DNA of 64,000 nucleotides from Paenibacillus aestuarii (GCF_027789125.1 NZ_JAQFVF010000065.1:62001-126000); one strand, 5' to 3'. Shown: positions 35,763-44,163, counted from the stretch's first letter. Numbers and translations: made by a program. The notes: generated from the letters alone by a model not told the origin.

Positions 35763-35777
35763 ATGCTAAAATGTAAC
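35754..35777. promoter_or_regulatory. Inverted repeat overlapping the GH43 promoter
   Basis: GTTAC (35754-35758) and GTAAC (35773-35777) form an inverted repeat over the -35 region of the GH43 gene. The same half-sites occur as a compact palindrome upstream of the locus-2 binding protein (40241-40254), hinting at a common regulator. Confidence 0.4.
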
Positions 35778-35969
35778 AAATCCAGTTGTTAATTTGTAAG
35801 CACTTCACTGTTAGCAAGATTTGTCAGTAAATCATGATACTAGTCATAAATATATGATATAGATCTGCGATTTTTAAGATGATTGTACGGATACTTCACA
35901 TATACGGATGCGAATTAAGTTCGATATGATAGATTGGTAAGCTAACTAATCGTCAGGAGGATTTCAACA

Positions 35970-35984
35970 ATGAAGAAAAGTTAA
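35970..35984 (+). other. Four-codon reading frame with strong ribosome-binding site
   Basis: CAGGAGG, eight bases before ATG 35970, opens M-K-K-S-stop. It lies 58 bases upstream of the AraC-type gene. It is either a minimal leader peptide or the scar of a deleted exported-protein gene. The rest of the 35.7-36.04 kb spacer holds the GH43 promoter and nothing else I recognise. Confidence 0.4.
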
Positions 35985-36042
35985 AGCATGATTAAGTGAT
36001 CTTCAACTTCTACTAGTTCATAGCGTTGGGAGATGTCTGACT

Positions 36043-36918
36043 TTGCGAGAGTATACGCATGAGTACGCAGATAACTACTACCATACACCATCGTCATTAG
36101 ACAAAATGGGCGGTATTGTTCCGATTCGTATCGGTCACAATATTGCCAAACCAAATTATCGAATTGGGCCCAGATTTATCGTGTATTACAGCTTCCATTT
36201 CATTATCAGCGGTCAGGTGACCTTCTGTTGGGACGAAAACCAAGTCACATTGTCGCCTGGAGAACTGTTCTGCTTATTCCCCCATATGATCCACGAGTAT
36301 TATGTAAATGCGCAAAGCGAAGAAGAACCTCTTAGAATGTTCTGGATTGCTGTAGAAGGGAAACAGCTTCCTGCACTCGTGAAACGATTTGGTTTATCCA
36401 CAAGCACCCCTTATTTAAAACTGCAGTTTGATGAAGGTTTAGTGACTCAACTTTTCGAGCTCATCGACATCTGGAAAGAAAGTGCGACGCAGGATAATCT
36501 ACGGCTCACCAGCAGCTTATACCTTATTTTCAGCCGAATGCTCCAAATCTACGTACCGCAAACACAAGGCAAGTCCTCCGAGCATTGGATCGAACGCAGT
36601 CTGGAGTACATGCAGCTCTATTACACCGAAGGCATCTCCGTGAACGATGTTGCCCAACATGTCGGTGTTCATCGAACCTACCTATCCAATATATTTCAAA
36701 ACAAAGTCGGCGTTCGTCCTCACAAATATTTGAAAGATTTGGTGATGTCCAAAGCCATGAACTCCATCTTGGAAACACAGCTTTCCGTCACGCAAATCGC
36801 CCTTTCCCTCGGTTATTCTGATTTGTACGCTTTTACACATGCTTTTACAAATTATTTCGGCCGGTCTCCTAATTATTATCGTTCAGCATTGAGAAAAGGA
36901 GTCGTCCCGGAAACTTGA
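36043..36918 (+). CDS. AraC-family transcriptional regulator of carbohydrate locus 2
   Basis: A 291-residue regulator. The N-terminal cupin-like sensing domain (about 20-165) has YSFHFIISGQVTFCWDENQVTLSPGELFCLFPHMIHEY. The C-terminal AraC domain (about 185-291) has QHVGVHRTYLSNIFQNKVGVRPHKYLKDL and SLGYSDLYAFTHAFTNYFGRSPNYYR. The start is TTG 36043, about ten bases after GGGAG. It lies between the GH43 gene and the transporter genes, both read on the other strand, which is the usual placement for a sugar-responsive activator of both. A bidirectional terminator follows. Confidence 0.9.
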   Translation: MREYTHEYADNYYHTPSSLDKMGGIVPIRIGHNIAKPNYRIGPRFIVYYSFHFIISGQVTFCWDENQVTLSPGELFCLFPHMIHEYYVNAQSEEEPLRMFWIAVEGKQLPALVKRFGLSTSTPYLKLQFDEGLVTQLFELIDIWKESATQDNLRLTSSLYLIFSRMLQIYVPQTQGKSSEHWIERSLEYMQLYYTEGISVNDVAQHVGVHRTYLSNIFQNKVGVRPHKYLKDLVMSKAMNSILETQLSVTQIALSLGYSDLYAFTHAFTNYFGRSPNYYRSALRKGVVPET

Positions 36919-36972
36919 AAAAGAGGCTGTCCCAGAAAGTAGAATCATCAACTTCTGGAACAGCCGTTTTGT
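36917..36972. terminator. Bidirectional terminator between convergent genes
   Basis: AGGCTGTCCCAGAAAGT and ACTTCTGGAACAGCC form a long stem flanked by A and T runs, between the AraC-type gene (+) and the last permease gene (-). Confidence 0.85.
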
Positions 36973-37797
36973 TTACCCTTTTACACCTGTAAAAGTAATG
37001 CCCTTAACAATAAATTTTTGGAAGAAGAAAAACACAAGAATAATGGGGATTGAGGTAATCGCGCTGGCAGCCATCGGCATCGCTTGAGCGGTCATGTATT
37101 GAGAGCGGAATACGGGGAGACCGATTGGAATGGTCATCATGTTCGTGTCCGTAACCGAGATGAACGGCCATAAGAAGTCGTTCCATGCGCCGAGAAATAC
37201 GAATATTCCCAGCGATGCCATCGCCGGCTTACAGAGCGGCAGCGCTATGTTCAGCAGCGTGCGGAGCCAACCGCATCCATCCATTCTAGCGGCTTCGAAT
37301 AACTCCTCAGGTATGCCATCGAAAAACTGCTTCATAATAATGAGTCCGAAGGGGGCGGCCAACGTAGGCGCAATAATGGAAAAATAGCTGTTCAAGAGCC
37401 CCAAATCCCGGAACTGAATGTAGAGCGGAATAAGCGTAGCCTCGCGAGGCACCATCAAACCAATCATAATGAGCCAGAACCAGAAGCTGCGGCCTGCAAA
37501 ACGCATTCTTGAAAAAACAAATGCAGCCAGCGTACTCAGCACTAAGACACCGACAGTGGATAAAATCGAAACCACCACGCTATTTCCTAACCAGAGCACA
37601 ACATTCGCACTCGGATTGTTCAAAACATGAATCACATTCTGCCATGTATATGGCGGCATTAGCCATTCTATAAGGGTTGTCGCCGTAGCCGTCTCCGGCT
37701 TAAGGGCCATGACAGCCATCCATAACACGGGGATTAACCAAAAGAGACAGATCAGATAAGCAAAGCTATTAACCGTAAGCTTCGTGCTTCGGTGCAT
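36973..37797 (-). CDS. Sugar ABC-transporter permease (MalG-like, CUT1)
   Basis: Inner-membrane permease of 274 residues with six helices. The EAA loop ELFEAARMDGCGWLRTLLNIALPLCKPAM lies at about 155-183, and QKFIVKGITFTGVKG is the typical C-terminal end. GGAGG precedes the start by nine bases. It follows the MalF-like gene by 20 bases. As in locus 1, no ATPase gene is nearby, so a shared MsmX-type ATPase is expected. Confidence 0.93.
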   Translation of the reverse strand: MHRSTKLTVNSFAYLICLFWLIPVLWMAVMALKPETATATTLIEWLMPPYTWQNVIHVLNNPSANVVLWLGNSVVVSILSTVGVLVLSTLAAFVFSRMRFAGRSFWFWLIMIGLMVPREATLIPLYIQFRDLGLLNSYFSIIAPTLAAPFGLIIMKQFFDGIPEELFEAARMDGCGWLRTLLNIALPLCKPAMASLGIFVFLGAWNDFLWPFISVTDTNMMTIPIGLPVFRSQYMTAQAMPMAASAITSIPIILVFFFFQKFIVKGITFTGVKG

Positions 37798-37817
37798 GAG
37801 AATAGACCTCCTTGAAC

Positions 37818-38714
37818 TTACTCATCAGCTGTTTGCTTCAAAAGCTTTAACTGCATGATGGACACAACCAGGATGATAACAAACAAGACGAAAGCCGCTG
37901 CAGACGCTTTACCCATAAGGAATCGCTGAAAACCATTTTCATAAATAAATTGAATATACGTGCGGCTCGCGCCTCCCGGCCCCCCCTCCGTTGTCAGGAA
38001 AACTTGGCCAAAAATTTTGAAAGAAGCAACTACCTGTAAGAACAACACGAGAATATGAATTCGTTTTAATGATGGAATCGTAATATACCATAAGGTCTGA
38101 AACCAATTTGCTCCATCCAACTGTGCTGCCTCGTACCGGTCTTCAGGAACTTCCTGCAAGCCCGCCAAATAAAGAATCATATAATAGCCCGTATTCCACC
38201 AGAAGGTGAGCAGGATGATCGCCGGCCATACAAGTGTCCCCTCGCTCAGCCAGGCATAATTCCCATTAAAGCCTATTAACCTCAATATTCCGTTTACAGG
38301 TCCGCTGTAGGGCTGGTACATATTAACCCAAATGATGGAAATAATTGAGACAGCAAGAACATTCGGCATAAAGAAGATGCCTCTTAAGAAGGACCGTCCT
38401 CTCACAAACTTATGGTCAACGAGAACAGCCAGTATGAACGCGCCTGCCATATAGATAGGTGTGGATATGAGGACATACAGGAACGTATGCATCAATGACT
38501 GCCAAAAATTGCTTTCTTGGAAAAGATCTGTATAGTTGGATAGTCCTACGAAAACTTTATCACTTGTTAGGTTCCATTCATAAAAGCTTATGAAAAACCC
38601 TTGCAAAAGCGGGTAAAAGGTAAACCAGAGATAAAAAAGGAGAAACGGGGCGAGAAACAAATACGCCATGAAAAAATCATTGCTCACCCGCTTCTTGGAC
38701 TTGAAGACAATCAT
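37818..38714 (-). CDS. Sugar ABC-transporter permease (MalF-like, CUT1)
   Basis: Inner-membrane permease of about 298 residues with six helices, a LAPFLLFYLWFTFYPLLQGFFISFYEWNL opening and the EAA loop YEAAQLDGANWFQTLWYITIPSLKR (about 203-227). I start at ATG 38714 (MIVFKSKKR), ten bases after AAAGGA; an in-frame codon at 38756 has no ribosome-binding site. A stable hairpin without a T run separates it from the binding-protein gene. Confidence 0.93.
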   Translation of the reverse strand: MIVFKSKKRVSNDFFMAYLFLAPFLLFYLWFTFYPLLQGFFISFYEWNLTSDKVFVGLSNYTDLFQESNFWQSLMHTFLYVLISTPIYMAGAFILAVLVDHKFVRGRSFLRGIFFMPNVLAVSIISIIWVNMYQPYSGPVNGILRLIGFNGNYAWLSEGTLVWPAIILLTFWWNTGYYMILYLAGLQEVPEDRYEAAQLDGANWFQTLWYITIPSLKRIHILVLFLQVVASFKIFGQVFLTTEGGPGGASRTYIQFIYENGFQRFLMGKASAAAFVLFVIILVVSIMQLKLLKQTADE

Positions 38715-38771
38715 AAGCGAACCGTCCTTTCTCATATCGATACATCTGTCATTCACTTCCTGTAAATATGG

Positions 38772-38812
38772 AAGGGCCGCAGCGCTTTCAAATAACCGTG
38801 CGCACGGCCCTT
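38772..38812 (-). other. Stem-loop between binding-protein and permease genes
   Basis: AAGGGCCG ... GCGC and GCGC ... CGGCCCTT pair strongly but have no T run. Such intercistronic hairpins often stabilise the upstream message, giving more binding protein than permease. Inference by analogy with malE-malF. Confidence 0.55.
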
Positions 38813-38826
38813 GACCAAAGCTTTCA

Positions 38827-40152
38827 TTATTTCATCAATTGCGGTAAAAGCTTATCCAGATTCGTACGAATCTGAGCGACTGCATCCTCGGCCTTCATAT
38901 CACCCAATATAGCCAATTGAACCGGGTCTCGGACCTCTGGCGCTTGATGGAGCATCGTCCCAGGAATGACCGGCAGCGAGATCGCGATGCGGTTCGGATC
39001 TACAAACTGAGAATGATACGGTAAGCTCTTGAATTCATTCGTCTGCATCGCAGGTTCGAAGCCGGGTACATGGCCAGCTTGAGCCCATTTGGCATTATTG
39101 TCAGCGAACCATTTAATAAATTCTAAAGCTGCCTTTGTTTGCGAATCCGTTCTTGCAGCCCTTTGCGGCAAAATAAATCCATGCGAGGTTGTGATTTCGA
39201 CGTTCTTATCAAAGAACTTAGGGAAGCCGATCACACCGTAATCTTGACCTAACGGTTCGCCTGCAGCCGATATACTCCAAGTCCCATCCATGAAGAAGGC
39301 AGCCTTCTTAGCCTTAAACTTATCGAGTCCCCCTGGATCGGCCAATTTCGGAGGGGTCATACTGTACATCTCTCGCAACGCCTTCAGTGCTGCAACCGCC
39401 TTGGCGTCATCGAAAGAAGCTTTCTTGGTCTCCGGGTTCAGGAAATCTCCGCCGCCCATTTGATAGTAGAAGGTCAGCCAGGTTAACACTAATTGCGGAG
39501 GCTTGATGGTCATCGTCAACGGACTGACGTCCGGATTCTTCTCCTTGATTTGCTGAAGCGCTTTCATGAAACCTGCAAAGTCCGTGCCAATCATCGGTTT
39601 GCCGCTCGCATCCAGCAATCCCGCGTCCTTAAGTATCGATTTATTGTACATGAAGACGCGCGCTAAATTATCTAAGGGCACACTGTATTGCTTCCCGTCG
39701 ATTTTGGCCGCTGCAGTCGGGTCTTTGCTGTATTTATCGAATTCAATGTTGACGCCTAGCCGCTTGGCCTCATCATCCAATGGAAGCAAAGCCCCCTTCA
39801 ATGCATTGATGTTGCCGCCAATGTGCGAGATGGCCAAATCAGGTCCGGTCTGCCCTAGAATCGATGCTTTCAGCTTGGTATAATACTGGTCATTCGCCTG
39901 AAACTCCATCTTGACTTGAACATTAGGATGCGTCTTATTGTATTCATCAACAATGACTCTGGCTGTACTCGCATCCGCGCCGTCCCACAATGTCCAAAAT
40001 GTAATATTCACCTTTTCCTGTTTGGCCGCTGTCCCCTCCGTCGGCTTCGCCCCAACTTGTTCACTCGCCTTGCCTGTACATCCGGCAATCAAAGCTACAG
40101 ATAAGCAAGTCATCAGCATCGATGAACCCAGCTTGCCCCATCTTACCTTCAT
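38827..40152 (-). CDS. Extracellular sugar-binding lipoprotein (CUT1 family)
   Basis: ABC-importer binding protein of about 442 residues. The signal peptide ends in the lipobox LIAGC (Cys25). The mature fold begins with NITFWTLWDGADASTARVIVDEYNKTHPNVQVKMEF (about 50-85), the classic type-1 binding-protein opening, and has DLAISHIGGN near 115 and FFMDGTWSISA near 290. The start is ATG 40152, five bases after GGGTGG. First gene of the transport operon of locus 2; the upstream palindrome at 40241-40254 is a likely control site. Confidence 0.93.
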   Translation of the reverse strand: MKVRWGKLGSSMLMTCLSVALIAGCTGKASEQVGAKPTEGTAAKQEKVNITFWTLWDGADASTARVIVDEYNKTHPNVQVKMEFQANDQYYTKLKASILGQTGPDLAISHIGGNINALKGALLPLDDEAKRLGVNIEFDKYSKDPTAAAKIDGKQYSVPLDNLARVFMYNKSILKDAGLLDASGKPMIGTDFAGFMKALQQIKEKNPDVSPLTMTIKPPQLVLTWLTFYYQMGGGDFLNPETKKASFDDAKAVAALKALREMYSMTPPKLADPGGLDKFKAKKAAFFMDGTWSISAAGEPLGQDYGVIGFPKFFDKNVEITTSHGFILPQRAARTDSQTKAALEFIKWFADNNAKWAQAGHVPGFEPAMQTNEFKSLPYHSQFVDPNRIAISLPVIPGTMLHQAPEVRDPVQLAILGDMKAEDAVAQIRTNLDKLLPQLMK

Positions 40153-40240
40153 CATAACCACCCTTTTTTGTGAAGTATTTGATGTACCTTCCGCTTTCTT
40201 CGTGTCACATCCAGGGTAATTGTATAAAATTGTTTCTACT

Positions 40241-40254
40241 AGTAACATGTTACT
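40241..40254. promoter_or_regulatory. Palindrome upstream of the locus-2 binding-protein gene
   Basis: AGTAACATGTTACT is a perfect 14-base palindrome, extended imperfectly by CTAC/GTAG flanks. It lies 14 bases upstream of a TATACA -10 box (minus strand, 40221-40226), where the -35 box should be; no good -35 is visible, so activator control is likely. Confidence 0.55.
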
Positions 40255-40299
40255 TTGTAGAAAGTTGAATTTGTCATTTTGTAGCTTAGAGCCAAAATG

Positions 40300-40348
40300 A
40301 AAAACCTCCTATTAGAGCAATTCTAGTTTGCTTCTAATAGGAGGTTTT
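40300..40348. terminator. Bidirectional terminator before the locus-2 transporter
   Basis: AAAACCTCCTATTAGA and TCTAATAGGAGGTTTT are perfectly complementary around a 16-base loop. The minus-strand message of the VOC gene would end here. Confidence 0.85.
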
Positions 40349-40440
40349 AGATTAGGTCGATTCAAGAGCTTCTGCAACCGCCAGCTCCAGAGAGTTCCAG
40401 GCATGAATTCCAAGTACGCTTATCGTAGGAACGTGGTACG

Positions 40441-40845
40441 TCAAGACCTGCCGCTGAATCGTTGGAGCGCTTCTTCGGTAACCGGCGCGAAGAGATTGAC
40501 GAGGTTGCCGTCGGGGTCGCGTAATAGTGCAGAGCGGTTCCCCCATGGCATCGTGGTCGGTTCCTGCACCCACTCGTCGACAAGCGGCTTTAGGCGCGTG
40601 TACTCGGCATCCACGTCGTCGACACGAAACTCGATGATGACGGTGCGGTTGTCGGCCGCACGCGCGGAACCAGCGCCGAACAGCTGTACCGTCTGGGAGT
40701 GGCCGATCGCCAGCGTACACGATGGCAGAACGAACTCAGCGAAGACAGGCGCGGGGCGCTTCGCTGAAACCCCAGTAATTTTCTCATAGAACATAACAAG
40801 TCGATCCAAGTCGTCAGTAATGACGCGTACAGAAGCGAAATTCAC
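40441..40845 (-). CDS. VOC family protein in a GC-rich segment
   Basis: A 134-residue glyoxalase-fold protein: ASVRVITDDLDRLVMFYEKITG at the start, IIEFRVDDVDAEYTRL in the middle and WGNRSALLRDPDGNLVNLF near the end, the two beta-alpha-beta modules of the fold. The substrate is unknown. It starts at GTG 40845 behind AAAGG. Codons are markedly richer in G and C at third positions than in neighbouring genes, and the nearby tetR shares this, so the pair was probably acquired from a high-GC bacterium. A TetR-type palindrome covers its promoter. Confidence 0.85.
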   Translation of the reverse strand: MNFASVRVITDDLDRLVMFYEKITGVSAKRPAPVFAEFVLPSCTLAIGHSQTVQLFGAGSARAADNRTVIIEFRVDDVDAEYTRLKPLVDEWVQEPTTMPWGNRSALLRDPDGNLVNLFAPVTEEALQRFSGRS

Positions 40846-40879
40846 AAGACATCAACCTTTCAATAATGGAATAGGATAA

Positions 40880-40908
40880 AATATAACGCTACGATACAGT
40901 ATCGTATC
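40880..40908 (-). promoter_or_regulatory. Promoter of the VOC gene with TetR-type operator
   Basis: The minus strand has TATATT (40880-40885) as -10 and a weak GATACG 17 bases upstream. Over the spacer and -35 lies the perfect 17-base palindrome at 40890-40906 (TACGATAC-A-GTATCGTA), the expected size for a TetR dimer site. The divergent tetR gene begins 300 bases away. Confidence 0.65.
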
Positions 40909-41209
40909 ATTTTTTCCTCAAAAAAACAAGTGACCGTATAACGATCAAAAATGGTACTCAGAAATGATTCGTTGATTCGTTGCCTCACTGAAGCACAAAC
41001 AAGGAGCGCTGTAATGCCAAGCCGATCCCTGGCATCAATTTCAGAAGAAGGTGCAATTGGCCTAACGTCAATCTGAGCGACATGCGCTCGCCCACTTGCA
41101 CAATCGTCTCGGGACCCGGCGCTAAGGATGCTCCTATGGTATAATGTGAAGGACTTTTCATTTTAGGGAAACGAAATCCCACATGAAGTACTTTTATGAT
41201 GGAGGGAAG

Positions 41210-41806
41210 ATGGTGACTACGTCTAAGGAAACAGAACGTGTGCCTGCGGCCAATTTGAATAGACGCGTCGAGCGTTCACGACATACCGTCCTGACCACTG
41301 CGTTTGAACTGCTCAGCGAAGGCGGTGTGGCTAGCTTCACTGTTGACGAAGTGGCGCGTCGTTCCGGGGTCGCGAAGACGACCATCTACCGCCACTGGCC
41401 GACGCGGGAAGCACTGGTGATCGACGCCTGTTCACGGATGATTGCCGAGCAGGAAACGCCCGACACCGGCTCACTCGAAGGTGACGTCACAGCTATCCTG
41501 ATGGAAATCGCGCACCTGCTGCCGACGGCGAATTGGTCCTTCGTCCTGCCGTCAATCGTCGACACCGCCGAGCGCAATCCGGAGTTTGCTGAGATCCACA
41601 GTCGGATTCAGCGCGGACATGCCGCTCCCCTGCGAGAGGTTTTGCAGCGCGCGGCAGGCAAGGGTGAGCTGCCGGCGCACGCCGACGTGTCAACGATCGT
41701 CGCAGCCCTGCTGGGGCCACTCTTCTACCGGCGCTGGTTCTCACGCGAACCGATCGACGACCAATTCGTAAAGGCGATCATCCAACAAGCACTCGCTTCA
41801 CTTTAG
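41210..41806 (+). CDS. TetR/AcrR-family regulator in the GC-rich segment
   Basis: A repressor of about 199 residues. The N-terminal DNA-binding domain reads LTTAFELLSEGGVASFTVDEVARRSGVAKTTIYRHWPTREALV; the C-terminal ligand domain is helical. The start is ATG 41210, just after GGAGGG; GTG 41213 is an alternative. High-GC codon choice, like the VOC gene, points to transfer together. It likely represses the VOC gene through the palindrome at 40890-40906. TGG-TATAAT at 41136-41144 may be an extended -10 promoter. The rest of the 0.36 kb spacer shows nothing firm. Confidence 0.88.
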   Translation: MVTTSKETERVPAANLNRRVERSRHTVLTTAFELLSEGGVASFTVDEVARRSGVAKTTIYRHWPTREALVIDACSRMIAEQETPDTGSLEGDVTAILMEIAHLLPTANWSFVLPSIVDTAERNPEFAEIHSRIQRGHAAPLREVLQRAAGKGELPAHADVSTIVAALLGPLFYRRWFSREPIDDQFVKAIIQQALASL

Positions 41807-41895
41807 TACGAGAAGCCTGCCTGCTTGGACTCCCCCACTGTGATTCTGAGTCGTGTGTTCGGCTAGGAAAATTAACGAAATCTGTTTTATTAAAC

Positions 41896-41937
41896 AAAAG
41901 AGACCAGCGGAATTTCGCTGGCTCTTTTCCTTTTTAC
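41896..41937. terminator. Bidirectional terminator between convergent genes
   Basis: AAAAGAGACCAGCG and CGCTGGCTCTTTT pair around GAATTT; both strands run into A/T tracts. It lies between tetR (+) and the zinc-ribbon gene (-). Confidence 0.8.
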
Positions 41938-41979
41938 AAAAATCGTCTTCTCCAACTCATGGTGTTTTCCAGAGACTGA

Positions 41980-42252
41980 CTAGAATAAACTAATTTGTTC
42001 AATAGTTTCTTCATTTACTAAGTCTGCAGCTTCCTCACTCGTATTTGGGGTCCTTGTACGCTCAGAACTCTCCGCATTCTCAGCGGTTATAGTTGATCCG
42101 TTTGAATTGCGAAATACAGGGAGTGTTCTATGTTCCCCGCAAGCCACACATGTATAAATGGCTCCCCGTTTCATACTTAATGCTAAATTGATGCGAGCAT
42201 CTATTGGGAGATTACGATCTTGAGAACACTTACCGCAAGTAAACTCAGCCAT
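41980..42252 (-). CDS. Small zinc-ribbon-like protein
   Basis: A 90-residue protein with CGKC near 6-9 and CVAC near 35-38, spaced as in a zinc ribbon, and a Ser/Thr/Glu-rich acidic C-terminal half that is probably disordered. I start at ATG 42252, eight bases after AAAGGA. No family name is certain; the ribbon suggests nucleic-acid or protein binding. Confidence 0.65.
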   Translation of the reverse strand: MAEFTCGKCSQDRNLPIDARINLALSMKRGAIYTCVACGEHRTLPVFRNSNGSTITAENAESSERTRTPNTSEEAADLVNEETIEQISLF

Positions 42253-42324
42253 TGCAAACATCCTTTCATTAATTGCTTCTTACATAACTTGATTATTATA
42301 TTATAGCAACCTCCAATCTTACTA

Positions 42325-42360
42325 TAAAAAAAGAGACTGAGCTATGCTCAATCTCTTTTT
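42325..42360 (-). terminator. Terminator retained after a gene remnant
   Basis: AAAAAGAGATTGAGC and GCTCAGTCTCTTTTTTT pair on the minus strand. It directly follows the stop of the remnant frame at 42362. Confidence 0.75.
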
Positions 42361-42361
42361 T

Positions 42362-42541
42362 CTATCTAGCACCTAGTTCTAATGTGACGACACATCCAAC
42401 ATTGAAAATCAGGCTTTTCACCTCAAAGTTAGTAGAAATGTCAGCGTCTGCTTCTCTGTTAACCATCTTAATCCTCAGAACACCGGCAGCTTGCGACCCT
42501 GTTTTGACAATTAAAATTGCGCAATTTTTAGCTATCTTTAA
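42362..42541 (-). pseudogene. 3' remnant of an unidentified gene
   Basis: A minus-strand frame of 59 codons lacks a start and ribosome-binding site, opens after an in-frame TAA, and ends with TAG at 42362, right before a good terminator. It reads like real protein (KTGSQAAGVLRIKMVNREAD, then SLIFNVGCVVTLELGAR). I do not recognise the family. It looks like the surviving end of a deleted gene. Confidence 0.4.
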
Positions 42542-42605
42542 TTACGTGGTATTATTCAGAACTACTAATCCTAATAGAATCCTGCCCAACCTAGAAAGGG
42601 GTTAT

Positions 42606-43154
42606 TTATAAGCGTAATCTCACCACAAATAATAAATATAATAAGAAAGGTAATCCTATTGCAGATAGTATTGTGATTGCAGCACTTACTCTTTTCTCAT
42701 TTCGCAATATAAATAATAAAACCTTATACCCTAAAATACCAACTAATCCGCCCAAACCATTTAATATGATGTCATCAATATCTGATGCTCCAATACCTAA
42801 AAGCCCCTGAATGATTTCCACAAATACACTCACTATGAATATGAATAGCAGATTGGTTATTACTCTTTTATCGCTTTTGAATAATGACAAATATGTACCA
42901 AGAGGAATAAAGATAACTATGTTGCCAACCACATTAGCAAAAGAGAAATTTTTTATAGCGGCAGAGTTGCTAAATATATATTCCCTTATCGTATAAAAAG
43001 GAATAAGATTGATTGACCTATCTACAGTCCTTTGACTATTAAACAGATCCCCAAGTGAAACTCTGGATAAGAGTAATAACTTAACCAAAAAAAGGATGTA
43101 GCAAATGAAAACTCCATATAAAAAGACTGTTTTAATTAGTTCTCGTTTATTCAA
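42606..43154 (-). CDS. VanZ-like family membrane protein
   Basis: A 182-residue protein with about four or five membrane helices. The VanZ pattern is clear: NLIPFYTI near 49-56, NVVGNIVIFIPLG near 74-86 and VSVFVEIIQGLLGIGASDIDDIILNGLGGLVG near 108-139. In Enterococcus VanZ gives low teicoplanin resistance; chromosomal homologues have no settled role. It starts at TTG 43154 behind GGGAG. Confidence 0.9.
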   Translation of the reverse strand: MNKRELIKTVFLYGVFICYILFLVKLLLLSRVSLGDLFNSQRTVDRSINLIPFYTIREYIFSNSAAIKNFSFANVVGNIVIFIPLGTYLSLFKSDKRVITNLLFIFIVSVFVEIIQGLLGIGASDIDDIILNGLGGLVGILGYKVLLFILRNEKRVSAAITILSAIGLPFLLYLLFVVRLRL

Positions 43155-43183
43155 GCTTGACCGGCTCCCTGTTACTTTAATAA

Positions 43184-43228
43184 AGAAAGGGAGTGTTACC
43201 GGCGCGGCGGGCTACTCCCTTACTTTTT
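43184..43228 (-). terminator. Terminator of the methionine aminopeptidase gene
   Basis: AAGGGAGT and ACTCCCTT pair around a GC-rich loop on the minus strand and are followed by TCTTTATT. Confidence 0.6.
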
Positions 43229-43266
43229 AACTAACGTCTCCCTTTAGCGCGAATTCATTGTGATCT

Positions 43267-44013
43267 CTATACGGCAGTCACGATAATTGGCTTATTCTTT
43301 GTAATGATAATGGTGTGCTCGTGTTGCGCCACAAAGCTATTGTCAGGTACACATAGAGTCCATCCGTCCATTTGCTCAACGACATACTCTGCACCTGTAG
43401 ATAAGAAGGGTTCAATTGTAATAACCATCCCCTCTTTCAATACCCGTTTGTCGTGCTTGTTATAAAAAGGAAGAATCTCTGTAGGAGCCTCATGCAGGGA
43501 TTTCCCAACACCGTGGCTGCATAGATTTTTGATGACCGTATAGCCGCCTTTTTTAGCCTCGCTTTCAATAATCCTTCCAACTTCGTTCAATCTTACACCA
43601 TGTTTAAGTGATGAAATTACTTTCATCATCGTATTGTGTGTGTATTGACACAGACGCGTTAACGATGGCTTGTATGGAGCTATCGGAAAAGAATGTCCCG
43701 CGTCCGCATAATAGCCTCCCAACTCTGCCGAAACATCGATGTTTACTAAATCGCCCGGTTGAATGATTCGATTTCCCGGTATTCCGTGGGCAGCTTCGCG
43801 GTTAATGCTAATACATGTGTTACCGGGGAAATTGTACGTTGTCTTCGGTGCAGGCACTGCCCCATGCTTTTTTAAAAACAAGCCGCCAATATCATCTAAT
43901 TCCTTTGTTGTCATTCCAGCACGTGCTTTACTTTTCATTTCGTTAATCGTGAGTGCAACGATTTTGCCAATTTCCTTCAGAGCATCAATATCGTTTTGTG
44001 ATCCTACAGTCAT
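43267..44013 (-). CDS. map: Type I methionine aminopeptidase (YflG-like)
   Basis: Removes the initiator methionine from nascent proteins. The 248 residues carry all five metal ligands: Asp93 and Asp104 (NIDVSAELGGYYADAGHSF), His167 (CSHGVGKSLHE), Glu201 (TIEPFL) and Glu232 (AQHEHT), plus His76 in EAAHGIP. The SHGVG variant of the usual GHGIG resembles the second, stand-alone aminopeptidase of Bacillus (YflG) rather than the copy in the ribosomal-protein cluster. GGAGGAG precedes ATG 44013. Single gene. Confidence 0.92.
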   Translation of the reverse strand: MTVGSQNDIDALKEIGKIVALTINEMKSKARAGMTTKELDDIGGLFLKKHGAVPAPKTTYNFPGNTCISINREAAHGIPGNRIIQPGDLVNIDVSAELGGYYADAGHSFPIAPYKPSLTRLCQYTHNTMMKVISSLKHGVRLNEVGRIIESEAKKGGYTVIKNLCSHGVGKSLHEAPTEILPFYNKHDKRVLKEGMVITIEPFLSTGAEYVVEQMDGWTLCVPDNSFVAQHEHTIIITKNKPIIVTAV

Positions 44014-44163
44014 AAACGCTCCTCCATATTTCAAATTGATTTATTATAACACAATATTATATTCCATTATTTTTCCAGTTACTAAAATTTAAATCATCCA
44101 AAAGCCAAATTCGCTTCTAACCGGCGGCAACGTGTTTGCGCTTTGACAAGTCGATCACGTTCA

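Noticed and set aside
40985..41182. 65-codon minus-strand frame between the VOC and tetR genes
   Set aside because: No ribosome-binding site; hydrophobic stretch without a recognisable family. A remnant cannot be excluded, but nothing supports it.
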